Of a stretch of DNA of 64,000 nucleotides, positions 1 to 7,584 are shown in pieces. The stretch lies in contig NZ_QSUN01000007.1 in the NCBI RefSeq assembly GCF_003438995.1, forward strand, positions 12,599-76,598, read 5' to 3'. A program made the translations under genes and the position numbers. The notes beneath the pieces were generated by a model, which was given only the letters and a program-made list of their open reading frames with translations, ran no database searches and was not told the origin of the DNA. Source of the DNA: Bacteroides sp. OM05-12. Lineage in GTDB: Bacteria; Bacteroidota; Bacteroidia; Bacteroidales; Bacteroidaceae. Each line of letters starts with the position of its first letter. Position 1 is the first letter of the stretch.

Positions 1-146
1 CAGGTAGCAACCTATTCTGCTGGACACCATACTCCGGTTATGATCCGGAAGTTTCTACAACAGGTTCTTCTTTAACTCCCGGCGTTGATTTCGGTGCTTA
101 CCCAAGAAGTCGTTCTGTTGTATTTGGTTTAAACTTAACATTCTAA
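1..146 (+). CDS. SusC-like TonB-dependent outer-membrane receptor, C-terminal end only
   Basis: Only the last 47 codons are in the window; the frame starts at base 3 and the stop is at 144-146. The visible tail ends in PRSRSVVFGLNLTF, which is the usual terminal beta-strand of SusC-family TonB-dependent transporters (a Phe-ending strand recognised by the BAM machinery). It lies 19 bases upstream of a susD gene on the same strand, the invariant SusC-SusD order. The inferred role is uptake of glycosaminoglycan oligosaccharides across the outer membrane. The start, plug and most of the barrel lie to the left of the window. Confidence 0.9.
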   Translation, partial: GSNLFCWTPYSGYDPEVSTTGSSLTPGVDFGAYPRSRSVVFGLNLTF

Positions 147-165
147 TTTTTAATCTAGTACAAAC

Positions 166-1983
166 ATGAGAAAGAATAAATTTATATATGCATTCGGAGC
201 TGCTGCCTTATTGTTTATGAACACAGCATGCCAGGACTTTTTTACAGAAAAGCCAGATTCTTATTTGGATCAGGAAAGTGCCCTTGAAGGACCTAAAGCC
301 ATAAACCACGCTAATATGTTGGTACTCGGTATCTACGATGTATTGGCAAAACAAGAACATTATGGCCAATACGAAATGGCTATGCCTACTTCTGACGATA
401 TGTACTTCATTAAAGGTACTAACTCTGACGACTCGCGCCGCGATATTTCGCACTATACAATCAGAACAACGAATACGTGGATCAAGTATATGTGGCAATA
501 TAAATATCAGGGGATTGACCGCGCCAACGCAACAATCACAGCCATTGAAGCTATGGAGGCTTTCAAAAATGAAAGTGATCCGGATAATAAAACATTGCGC
601 GGATATGTATCCGAAGCTAAATTCTTACGTGCATTCTTAGCCTTTGATTTAATTAAATACTGGGGAGACGTACCTTTCAAGACAGAGGCTTCCGATGATT
701 ATCAAGGTGCTTATCAGCCTCGTAAAGACCGTGAACTGATTTATGATCAAATCATTGATGACTTGAATTATGCAAAAGAGAATCTGGATTGGGCTACCGC
801 TTCTTCCTCTCCCGAACGTATTACCCAAGGAGCAGCCCGTGCACTTTTAATGCGGGTATATCTTCAACGTGCAGGGTATAGTTTAGGAGTACTGAAGAAC
901 ACAGGCAAACTGACAATTCCGAGTGACGACACTCGTAAAACATATTTCAATGCTGTAATTAAGGAATGGGAAGCCTTCCAACAAGGCGGCTATCATAATT
1001 TCTATGACGGAGGCTATAAAGAATTATTCAAGAGTTTCTCAGCCGGAACACTGAATTCTAAAGAAAGTTTATGGGAAATTGCTTTCTTCACTGTCAGCGG
1101 TGATAAAGAAGATGCCGGAACGTGGGGAACTTATATAGGTCAGCGTGTGGATGCATCAAGCGGTGTCAGCTCCACTGAAGTTATGGGCCGTGCCAATGCA
1201 TTCTTCCAGGTAGTACCTGCATGGTATGATTTCTATGAAGACCAGGATGCACGTCGTGATGTCGCTATCAGCACAACTTTCTACTATTGGAATAAAGTTA
1301 AGAAGGAACATACAGAAGCTCCTTATTATAAATACAAAATGACAAGTGGTGTAGAAGATCAGGATGCAAACGGTGACTTGATACCGACAAAGAATCCTCC
1401 GGTAGTAAACAGAGCAAACTACACTCCGGGCAAATGGCGTAGAGAATGGATGCCAATCGGTTATAAAGACCCTAACAATGTAGACGTTAACTATTGCGTA
1501 CTTCGCTATGCCGATGTAGTATTAATGGCAGCCGAAGCATATAATGAAACCGGAAATACCGGGGAAGCTTGGAATTTATTGAATGAAGTAAGAAGACGTG
1601 CAGGAGCAACTGAAATCAATTCATCCAATTATGCGGAATTCTATAAAGCTCCCAAAGTATATGATTTGGTGGCAGAAGACGGTAGTATGATTATTGACGA
1701 CAGTAATGAAGCCGGTAAATTCCGTACTGCTCTTTATTGGGAACGCGGTTTGGAGTTGGCATTTGAAGGACAACGTAAGTATGACTTAATTCGTTGGGGT
1801 ATCTTAGATAAAGTGCTGAAGGTATTCGGGAAGCAAGATACTGACCACAACACAGCGAAAGCCGATGCCTATCCTGCTTACAAGAACTTTGTTTCCGGCC
1901 AGCATGAATTGTTCCCTATTCCTTTGGAAGAGTTACAGATCAATAATAAGATTACTGACCAAAATCCGGGATATACACGATAG
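166..1983 (+). CDS. SusD/RagB-family glycan-binding lipoprotein
   Basis: 605 residues, the usual size for the family. The N-terminus is a lipoprotein signal with lipobox MNTAC, so Cys22 is the lipidated residue and the protein sits on the outer membrane next to SusC. The N-terminal helices (AKFLRAFLAFDLIKYWGDVP) and the C-terminal RagB/SusD segment (YADVVLMAAEAYNETG, then WERGLELAFEGQRKYDLIRWG broken by the usual substitutions) are typical. It forms the lid of the SusC transporter and binds the glycan. The ligand cannot be read from the sequence. The downstream GH88, PL12, sulfatase and PL8 genes argue for a glycosaminoglycan. Confidence 0.95.
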   Translation: MRKNKFIYAFGAAALLFMNTACQDFFTEKPDSYLDQESALEGPKAINHANMLVLGIYDVLAKQEHYGQYEMAMPTSDDMYFIKGTNSDDSRRDISHYTIRTTNTWIKYMWQYKYQGIDRANATITAIEAMEAFKNESDPDNKTLRGYVSEAKFLRAFLAFDLIKYWGDVPFKTEASDDYQGAYQPRKDRELIYDQIIDDLNYAKENLDWATASSSPERITQGAARALLMRVYLQRAGYSLGVLKNTGKLTIPSDDTRKTYFNAVIKEWEAFQQGGYHNFYDGGYKELFKSFSAGTLNSKESLWEIAFFTVSGDKEDAGTWGTYIGQRVDASSGVSSTEVMGRANAFFQVVPAWYDFYEDQDARRDVAISTTFYYWNKVKKEHTEAPYYKYKMTSGVEDQDANGDLIPTKNPPVVNRANYTPGKWRREWMPIGYKDPNNVDVNYCVLRYADVVLMAAEAYNETGNTGEAWNLLNEVRRRAGATEINSSNYAEFYKAPKVYDLVAEDGSMIIDDSNEAGKFRTALYWERGLELAFEGQRKYDLIRWGILDKVLKVFGKQDTDHNTAKADAYPAYKNFVSGQHELFPIPLEELQINNKITDQNPGYTR

Positions 1984-2014
1984 GTAACGGATTATTCAGT
2001 TACAATTCCAAATA

Positions 2015-2059
2015 AGTGAAGAATCCGGTCGAATCAATAAACGGCAAGGATTCTTCACT
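2015..2059 (+). terminator. Intercistronic hairpin after susD
   Basis: A perfect 12-bp inverted repeat (AGTGAAGAATCC at 2015-2026, GGATTCTTCACT at 2048-2059) with a 21-base loop lies between susD and the next gene. There is no good T-tract, so it may be an attenuator or mRNA-stabilising 3' end rather than a full terminator. Confidence 0.55.
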
Positions 2060-2125
2060 CTCATTCAGAACAATAAAATAAAGCACCATAACACTGAAGT
2101 CTAATAACTTTAAAAACATTTTATC

Positions 2126-4354
2126 ATGAAAAAGATACAATTATTAATATTACTAGCTGTAATGGCAGTGGCAATACAGGCACAAGAGTCATTGCCTTAT
2201 GTTGCAAATTGGAATTATCAAAATAAATATATTGGTGATGATGGGAGTGTAAGTGTTCCCGATGACAATAATGCTGGTAAATGGAATGCGAATCAAAATT
2301 ATTGGGACATAGGAGGATGGACATCTGTCAATACAGAAGGAGAGCGACTATTTTTTGTACCTTTATCTAGTGGCAATAAAATTGAGAACACAATGGAATT
2401 TGGTGATAGACAACAATCACCTTCTCAAACTGCATTTCTGATCTCACCGGCACTCTATTTTGGCAACCAAAGTATAAAAACGATTTCTTTCAAATGTGGA
2501 AAGAATAAAGACGACCAGAAGTCATCTAATCTTGAGATTGTATACACTACAAATTTCACAGGAGATGCCGCAACTACCGAGTGGGTATCATTAAAAGCAA
2601 ATATCTTACCTCAAACTGGTTTAAAAGTTGACGTAATGGGAAATGTTATCATTACTACAAATATAACTGCACCATCTATACATATTGCTATCAAAGCATA
2701 TAAAGCTACTGAGAACTTTGGAGTAGGTGAAAAGCAAGCACAAATAAGAATAACCGAATTTACTGTTACAGAAAAAGAAATTAAGACAATCCCTTATACT
2801 GCCACTTGGAAACATAAAGAAGAATATATCGATGCTAATGGAGTATTTAAGGATCAAAATATAAACCTTAATACCCTAAAAAATGATCCCCAAAAATATT
2901 ATAATTTAGAAGGATGGGAGTCTATTGCTACAGCAGGAAATAAATTATTTTACATACCCACAACAACAGATAATAATAAAAAAAAGGTAGAAGTTTCCAA
3001 CGCAATGGAGTATAATTACACTGCAGTAACAAATGAAACTTCATATATGATTTCTCCTATATTCAACTTCCCTGAAAATACAAGTAAAAAGATATCTTTA
3101 CGATGCGGAAGAGAGAAAGAAGATATCGTAGCACAACTGGAATTGGTGTATTCTACTGACTACACTGGAGATGTCTCGACTGCAACATGGATTAGTATGA
3201 AAGAAAATCTAATTCCGAATGGACAAGTAGGGGTCGGAGCCAGCAAAATGCTCTCCATATCTGCCACAACAGATCTTGTAGCACCATCTGTTGTTATAGC
3301 TGTCAGAACTATGAAAACAGAAATCACCTCCCCCATGACAGGCAAACTACGCATTGCTAATTTCACTATTACCGGAGCTACTCATACCACTGATGCAGAC
3401 GGTGCAATGAAATGTACCGGAGAATGGACAGCAGAGCAACTTGCCGGATTGAGTCTTGCCGATATTACAAGCCTCGACCTTACAGCAATTGCAATACCAT
3501 CTGACGCGACATTGAATGCCAATAAGAATCCAAATTGCCTAATCTATATAAATCAAGATGCAACAGCTCCGAACACTTGGAAGAATGTAGTTAAAATCAA
3601 TGGAGAAAACGGAATTGCAGAAAGTGAAATCCGTATTACCGACAACCATCCTTTCTTCAATACCCAATACCCCATATCGGGAACCGTGATTTATGAACGT
3701 AACTATCCCTACACAGGTTCCGGTTCACTCTGTTTGCCTTTCCCTATAACAAACCTTCCGGAAGGTATCAAGGTACAAGAATTTACCAACAGTACAGGTA
3801 CAACAGTATATTTCAATGATTTGGAAGAAGGAACAAGCGTACAAGCCAATACTCCTTATATTGTTGACATAACAAGCAATGGAACAAAAAACTTCACGGG
3901 GACAGAAATACCGGTCACTATTGCCGAGCCTGCTGTGACGCACGGAGCTTATACTTTCAAAGGTACATTTACCAATATACCGGATGCTACCGGTCTTTAT
4001 ATACTCGACCCGACAGGTACGGGATTCGCAATAGGGACTTCAGACAATACGATTCCTGCTTTCCGGGCTTACATCACCAACGATGGCAGCCAGAAAACTC
4101 CGGATAAACTTACCCGTGGAACAGGTGGAGGCGGAACAACAAATGTAAGCGAACATATAAACAACAGTTCCCTCCTATTTACCTCCGAGAACGGTCTGTT
4201 ACATATTATATCAGACAAAGCACAGCTTGTACAGTTATATAATCTGAACGGACAAAAAGTTAAGGATATTGAACTGATGAATGGTAATAATACTGTTTCA
4301 GGCATCGCTAAAGGCATTTATGTGATTAAGAATCAAAAAGTAGTCATTAAATAA
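2126..4354 (+). CDS. Secreted protein with two tandem beta-domains, a CLPF module and a DUF6383-like C-terminus
   Basis: 742 residues with a type I signal peptide ending in IQAQ and no lipobox. Residues about 24-220 and 221-425 are two copies of a roughly 200-residue beta-rich unit. Each has a Gly-Trp-x-Ser, an NAMEY/NTMEF element, an (L/M)ISP motif and a CG(K/R)xKxD element. Residues about 430-680 form a module with NPNCLIY, SLCLPFP, ANTPYIV and FRAYI that recurs in the product at 35678-38281. The last 60 residues resemble the DUF6383/sorting-type domain (VQLYNLNGQKV...GIYVIKNQKV). It lies where a surface glycan-binding protein often follows SusCD, but that role is inferred. The unit-1 sequence is closer to unit 1 of the protein at 5297-6847 than to its own unit 2. 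I do not recognise a function. Confidence 0.85.
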   Translation: MKKIQLLILLAVMAVAIQAQESLPYVANWNYQNKYIGDDGSVSVPDDNNAGKWNANQNYWDIGGWTSVNTEGERLFFVPLSSGNKIENTMEFGDRQQSPSQTAFLISPALYFGNQSIKTISFKCGKNKDDQKSSNLEIVYTTNFTGDAATTEWVSLKANILPQTGLKVDVMGNVIITTNITAPSIHIAIKAYKATENFGVGEKQAQIRITEFTVTEKEIKTIPYTATWKHKEEYIDANGVFKDQNINLNTLKNDPQKYYNLEGWESIATAGNKLFYIPTTTDNNKKKVEVSNAMEYNYTAVTNETSYMISPIFNFPENTSKKISLRCGREKEDIVAQLELVYSTDYTGDVSTATWISMKENLIPNGQVGVGASKMLSISATTDLVAPSVVIAVRTMKTEITSPMTGKLRIANFTITGATHTTDADGAMKCTGEWTAEQLAGLSLADITSLDLTAIAIPSDATLNANKNPNCLIYINQDATAPNTWKNVVKINGENGIAESEIRITDNHPFFNTQYPISGTVIYERNYPYTGSGSLCLPFPITNLPEGIKVQEFTNSTGTTVYFNDLEEGTSVQANTPYIVDITSNGTKNFTGTEIPVTIAEPAVTHGAYTFKGTFTNIPDATGLYILDPTGTGFAIGTSDNTIPAFRAYITNDGSQKTPDKLTRGTGGGGTTNVSEHINNSSLLFTSENGLLHIISDKAQLVQLYNLNGQKVKDIELMNGNNTVSGIAKGIYVIKNQKVVIK

Positions 4355-4368
4355 TAAACAAGTAAATT

Positions 4369-4527
4369 ATGAAAGCTGACAAATATATCAAACCTGAGAT
4401 TGAGATTATAGAAATGGAAAGTGAAGTAATCGCCACATCACCGACAGACTTGGGAAACAAGAAGCCTGCCAATCCCGGAGCCGCCTATTCAAGACGTCGT
4501 CAAGGATTTTGGGAAGATGAAGAATAA
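4369..4527 (+). CDS. Tiny 52-residue protein of the KPEIEIIE family
   Basis: This short ORF starts 14 bases after the previous stop and ends 24 bases before the next start. It has no signal peptide. The N-terminal part contains YIKPEIEIIE then VIATS; the C-terminal part is RRRQGFWEDEE. A reverse-strand ORF at 35504-35653 encodes a 49-residue homologue with YIKPEIEIIE, VIATS and a basic-FWKDED end. Both lie directly downstream of genes for proteins sharing the CLPF/DUF6383 C-terminus. Conservation at both ends with a variable, gapped middle supports a real protein. I recall similar short KPEIE proteins in other Bacteroidales, but the function is unknown. A peptide precursor or a small cytosolic partner are both possible. 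Confidence 0.75.
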   Translation: MKADKYIKPEIEIIEMESEVIATSPTDLGNKKPANPGAAYSRRRQGFWEDEE

Positions 4528-4551
4528 GAATTATTATAAATAAGAACAGTT

Positions 4552-5280
4552 ATGAAATTAATCAAAAAACTTACTGCTGTTGCAGCAATAGCATGCCTTT
4601 CACTTACAGTATCCGCACAAGGCTTTTCCAAGTTCACGATTGAAGGCGGAATGGCGGACGGAAGTATCAAGAATGTGAAAGAAGGAACTTCCAAAATAGA
4701 AGTTATCGCCGGAAGCGATGTAAACCTGAAGAACGTTAAGTTTAAATATAAATTGCTTAGCGGGTGTTCTTTGGCAAACGGTTTGAGCAAGAACTTCACA
4801 GAACCGCAAACGGTTACGGTCAACAAAAACAACGGTTCTTCCAAAGAATGGGAAATAAAGGTGAAGAAACTTACTCCGGCTCCACTTCCCATCAACCTGG
4901 AATTCTCCAAGACGGTTCCTGCCGTATGGACTCCCGAAACCAAAGGTTGGGTAAATGCCGGAACCGATGAAAGTAAACCGACAGTAGTACGCTTCGGCAA
5001 TAACAATGTAAGTTTCATTGTCGCATTTGAAGGAGAAGCGAAAGAAGTATCTTTCGATCTTAACCTGGTAGGTAAAGGTGATGATACCTTTAAAGGAGTA
5101 TTTGAAGTCATGACATCTGCCGACGGTATCAATTGGAAAAACATTGAAGGGTTTGATAATAAACTGACAATGGACAGCCAGTTTACTTGTCCGGTAAGCA
5201 GTGATGCCCGTTTCATTAAATGGAACTACAAAGAAAGAGAGAAACAGAACGTAAACTTAAACAACATCATTATTAAATAA
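4552..5280 (+). CDS. Secreted two-domain beta protein of unknown function
   Basis: 242 residues with a signal peptide ending in TVSAQ. The N-terminal about 90 residues look like a small Ig-like domain of the kind that reads as I-x-V-x-x-G-x-x-x-x-x-L-K and ends in a KEWEIKV strand. The C-terminal about 125 residues (from NLEFSKTVP) resemble a jelly-roll domain, with SFDLNLVGKG and MTSADGINWKNI typical of carbohydrate-binding-type folds. It is only 16 bases from the next gene and 24 from the previous ORF, so it is probably co-transcribed with them. Function is unrecognised; a glycan-binding accessory is plausible from context only. Confidence 0.8.
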   Translation: MKLIKKLTAVAAIACLSLTVSAQGFSKFTIEGGMADGSIKNVKEGTSKIEVIAGSDVNLKNVKFKYKLLSGCSLANGLSKNFTEPQTVTVNKNNGSSKEWEIKVKKLTPAPLPINLEFSKTVPAVWTPETKGWVNAGTDESKPTVVRFGNNNVSFIVAFEGEAKEVSFDLNLVGKGDDTFKGVFEVMTSADGINWKNIEGFDNKLTMDSQFTCPVSSDARFIKWNYKEREKQNVNLNNIIIK

Positions 5281-5296
5281 TTTAATTTATAAGACC

Positions 5297-6847
5297 ATGA
5301 AGAAAATTTATGCCCTTATTGCTGCTGTTGCAATGGCAACAACAACTTTTGCACAGGAAGCGCTACCTTATTCAGCTAACTGGCAATACAAAGCCGAAGC
5401 TCTCAACGCTGACGGAGAAGTAACGGACGCTGAAGCCGGAAAACCGACTGCCGACCAATCATTATACGATCTGGGAGGTTGGGTATCTGTAAAGACGGCA
5501 GGGTCACGCCCATTTTATATCGGCGTATCAAGCAAAAAACCGATTGAGAATACAATGGAGTTTGTGGATGCTCAACAAGACCCTACTATCAATACGTCAT
5601 TCTTGATATCACCGGCTTTAAACTTTGGAAATGAAAGCGTTAAGACAATCTCTTTCAAATGTGGAAAAAATGCAGACGACCAACTGTCATCCCGCTTGGA
5701 GGTATTGTACACTACCGACTACACCGGAGACCCCAAAACAACAGAGTGGACTTCGCTAAAAGCAAATATTTTGCCGGGAACAGGTATGAAAGCTACTGCC
5801 ATGAGCGAGGTTACTGTTATAACGGAAGTGGTTGCCCCTTCTGTTTATCTGGCAATCAAAGCAGACAAAGCTACCGAAGGCTTTTCTAAGGGAAGTAGCC
5901 AAGCTAAAATAAGAGTTACTCAATTTAAAGTAACAGAAAAAGAAAAAGAAATAAACGCACAGCTGCCATACGAAGCAAAATGGGCTTACAAAGCAGAACT
6001 TATCAATGTGTTAGACTCTACCTTTGTTCCCGGTTTTGATTCTACAAACGCAGGCAGTTACAAAGAAGACCCTGCAAACCTTGATTTGAACGGATGGGTT
6101 TCCATTTCAGAGGCAGGCGACCGTAAGTTTACTGTATTGGCAAACAAGAATACGGAAGGAAACAAAAGACAAGTTCCTAATACAATGGAATGGACCGACA
6201 ACAAACAATCAAAAGAGAATACTACTTGGTTTGTTTCCCCGAAGATCGATTTCTCTGCAACAGGAGACAAATATATCAACTTCCAGATAGGACGTGAAGC
6301 AATAGACCAAAAGATCTCGAACGTAGACCTACTTTACTCTACAGACTACGTGGACGATGTAAAGACTGCAACATGGACAACCATCAAATCACAACTTGTT
6401 CCGGAAGACCAAGTCGGATTAAATCCTGCCGATGGAGAATTGACTGAAAACTTATTGGCAGTTATCAATGAAAAGGTAACAATCAACAATCCGGGTGTGA
6501 CAATTGCATTTAAGGCAGCAAAAGTAGAAAGTGTTTCAACCCCCGGTGATAAACAAACTAAAATCCGTATCCGTAACTTCAAGATTACAGTAGATACCGA
6601 TCCTAACTCAATCATCAGCAACGAAACAACAAAAGCAGCCGCTTTCGTTGCCAACGGTGAGTTGAATATTGTAAACGCTGAAGAAGTAGCCAGAGTTGAA
6701 TTATACAACATTGCCGGTCAGAGTGCAATGATAGTAGCTCAACCTGCCAATACTGTAAGCCTGAATGGTATCACAAACGGTATCTATTTAGTACGTCTTA
6801 TCATGGCGGACGGTAGCTCTGTTACTACTAAAGTTGCTGTGAAATAA
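5297..6847 (+). CDS. Secreted paralogue of the 2126-4354 product, with a sorting-type C-terminus
   Basis: 516 residues, signal peptide ending in TFAQ. Residues about 21-215 and 216-430 are two copies of the same beta-domain as in the 742-residue protein upstream (LPYSANWQYK..., IENTMEF, FLISPAL, SFKCGKN). The last 75 residues (VARVELYNIAGQSAM...GIYLVRL...KVAVK) look like a type IX-like sorting domain, not the DUF6383 type. The CLPF module is missing. The closeness of the first units implies that an already two-unit gene was duplicated. It is the last gene of the susCD-linked group and is followed by a terminator. Confidence 0.82.
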   Translation: MKKIYALIAAVAMATTTFAQEALPYSANWQYKAEALNADGEVTDAEAGKPTADQSLYDLGGWVSVKTAGSRPFYIGVSSKKPIENTMEFVDAQQDPTINTSFLISPALNFGNESVKTISFKCGKNADDQLSSRLEVLYTTDYTGDPKTTEWTSLKANILPGTGMKATAMSEVTVITEVVAPSVYLAIKADKATEGFSKGSSQAKIRVTQFKVTEKEKEINAQLPYEAKWAYKAELINVLDSTFVPGFDSTNAGSYKEDPANLDLNGWVSISEAGDRKFTVLANKNTEGNKRQVPNTMEWTDNKQSKENTTWFVSPKIDFSATGDKYINFQIGREAIDQKISNVDLLYSTDYVDDVKTATWTTIKSQLVPEDQVGLNPADGELTENLLAVINEKVTINNPGVTIAFKAAKVESVSTPGDKQTKIRIRNFKITVDTDPNSIISNETTKAAAFVANGELNIVNAEEVARVELYNIAGQSAMIVAQPANTVSLNGITNGIYLVRLIMADGSSVTTKVAVK

Positions 6848-6872
6848 GAAGTAATAGCAAATAAGAATAACG

Positions 6873-6910
6873 AAGAGGTCATCTTACCAAAGATTGACCT
6901 CTTTTGTTTT
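6873..6910 (+). terminator. Rho-independent terminator of the susCD-linked group
   Basis: AAGAGGTCA (6873-6881) pairs with TGACCTCTT (6895-6903) and is followed by a T-rich run (CTTTTGTTTT). It lies 25 bases after the stop of the preceding gene. Confidence 0.85.
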
Positions 6911-6975
6911 ATTCACTTTTATCCCTATCCATTATTTTATCGGGAAAATGAGGTTGTGTCAAAACTATCTCAATT

Positions 6976-7070
6976 CCCCCGCTTGAGCGGGGGTAGGGGG
7001 TGTGTGACTTTTCCAACAGTTTAATAATCAAAGAAAGATTACACACCCCTTAATCCCCGCTCAAGCGGGG
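6976..7070. repeat. GC-rich nested inverted repeat
   Basis: Two small hairpins, CCCCCGC-TTGA-GCGGGGG (6976-6993) and CCCCGC-TCAA-GCGGGG (about 7055-7070), are also inverted copies of each other. The flanking GGGGTGTGT and ACACACCCC extend the large arm pairing. It resembles intergenic repeat elements that recur in Bacteroides genomes. It lies between convergent genes. Confidence 0.75.
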
Positions 7071-7124
7071 AAACTTGGATGCTTTGACTTTTTACACATT
7101 CCGTAGCAGAGTCTGTTTTTCAAC

Positions 7125-7175
7125 ATACGGTCCTTTGTTCACAAACTCCTATCGTTTGCAAACAAAGGACCGTAT
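7125..7175. repeat. Composite element A, hairpin 1
   Basis: A 15-bp outer stem (ATACGGTCCTTTGTT with its complement ending at 7175) encloses an inner CAAAC/GTTTG stem with loop TCCTATC. The core CAAACTCCTATCGTTTG is identical in the hairpin at 35207-35255. The stems differ by a compensated dinucleotide. Confidence 0.85.
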
Positions 7176-7210
7176 TTTTTTCTTGAATAAAACATTAGTA
7201 TTCTCGATTC

Positions 7211-7243
7211 AAGCCCATGTTTGTGTGATACAAGCGTGGGTTT
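7211..7243. repeat. Composite element A, hairpin 2
   Basis: AAGCCCATGTTTGT pairs with ACAAGCGTGGGTTT when G-U pairs are allowed, with a short loop. It lies 35 bases after hairpin 1, as the second hairpin of element B lies 38 bases after its first. The sequences of the two second hairpins are unrelated. Confidence 0.6.
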
Positions 7244-7251
7244 TATGCTTC

Positions 7252-7471
7252 TCGTCCTTACGATTAACAAGATTCGTCCTTAAGGTTTAGCATTTTCCTC
7301 TTTACCTATTTATCGTATGACAGTTGTCAAACGATCGTCCGACAGTTGTCAGTCATGTGTATGACAAATGTCAAACAGTCGTCTGACAGTTGTCAGACGA
7401 TTAAACCTTCAGGACAAAAACACTTAATCTCCCTGAGATACCACGATAGGACTAAGGAGAAAAACATTAAG
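7252..7471. repeat. 22-bp-phased array of element A
   Basis: Four dyads of the form TGACAnnTGTCA start at 7318, 7340 (first base C), 7362 and 7384, exactly 22 bp apart. The same phase extends to the left as TCGTCCTTA at 7252 and 7274 and TCCTCTTTA at 7296. To the right, AGGACAAAAACA and AGGAGAAAAACA lie 44 bp apart. GTCCTTAAGGTTTA on the left is roughly the inverse of TAAACCTTCAGGAC at 7402-7415. No ORF of note covers it. Confidence 0.85.
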
Positions 7472-7472
7472 A

Positions 7473-7514
7473 AGTCCGGTGAAAGCTATATCTAAGATAT
7501 ACGCTCACCGGACT
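7473..7514 (-). terminator. Terminator of the propeller-PL8 lyase gene
   Basis: AGTCCGGTGA (7473-7482) pairs with TCACCGGACT (7505-7514), with an inner TATATCT/AGATATA pairing. On the reverse strand it is followed by CTTAATGTTTTT. It lies about 70 bases after the stop of the reverse-strand gene. Confidence 0.7.
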
Positions 7515-7584
7515 CATCAAGAACTCCCCTACGCCACTCCCTTATGAGAGATGAAACGTAAGCGGATATAAACTAACACCTACA

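Noticed and set aside
4500-5216. A 238-codon reverse-strand ORF
   Set aside because: It mirrors the signal-peptide protein at 4552-5280. The forward product has a proper signal and operon context, the reverse one does not.
6976-7175. Invertible, phase-variable promoter
   Set aside because: The inverted repeats surround very short segments without a promoter box, no recombinase gene is near, and the flanking genes converge on this region.
7318-7405. CRISPR array
   Set aside because: Repeats are 12-bp palindromes with 10-bp spacers, far below CRISPR dimensions, and no cas gene is present in the window.
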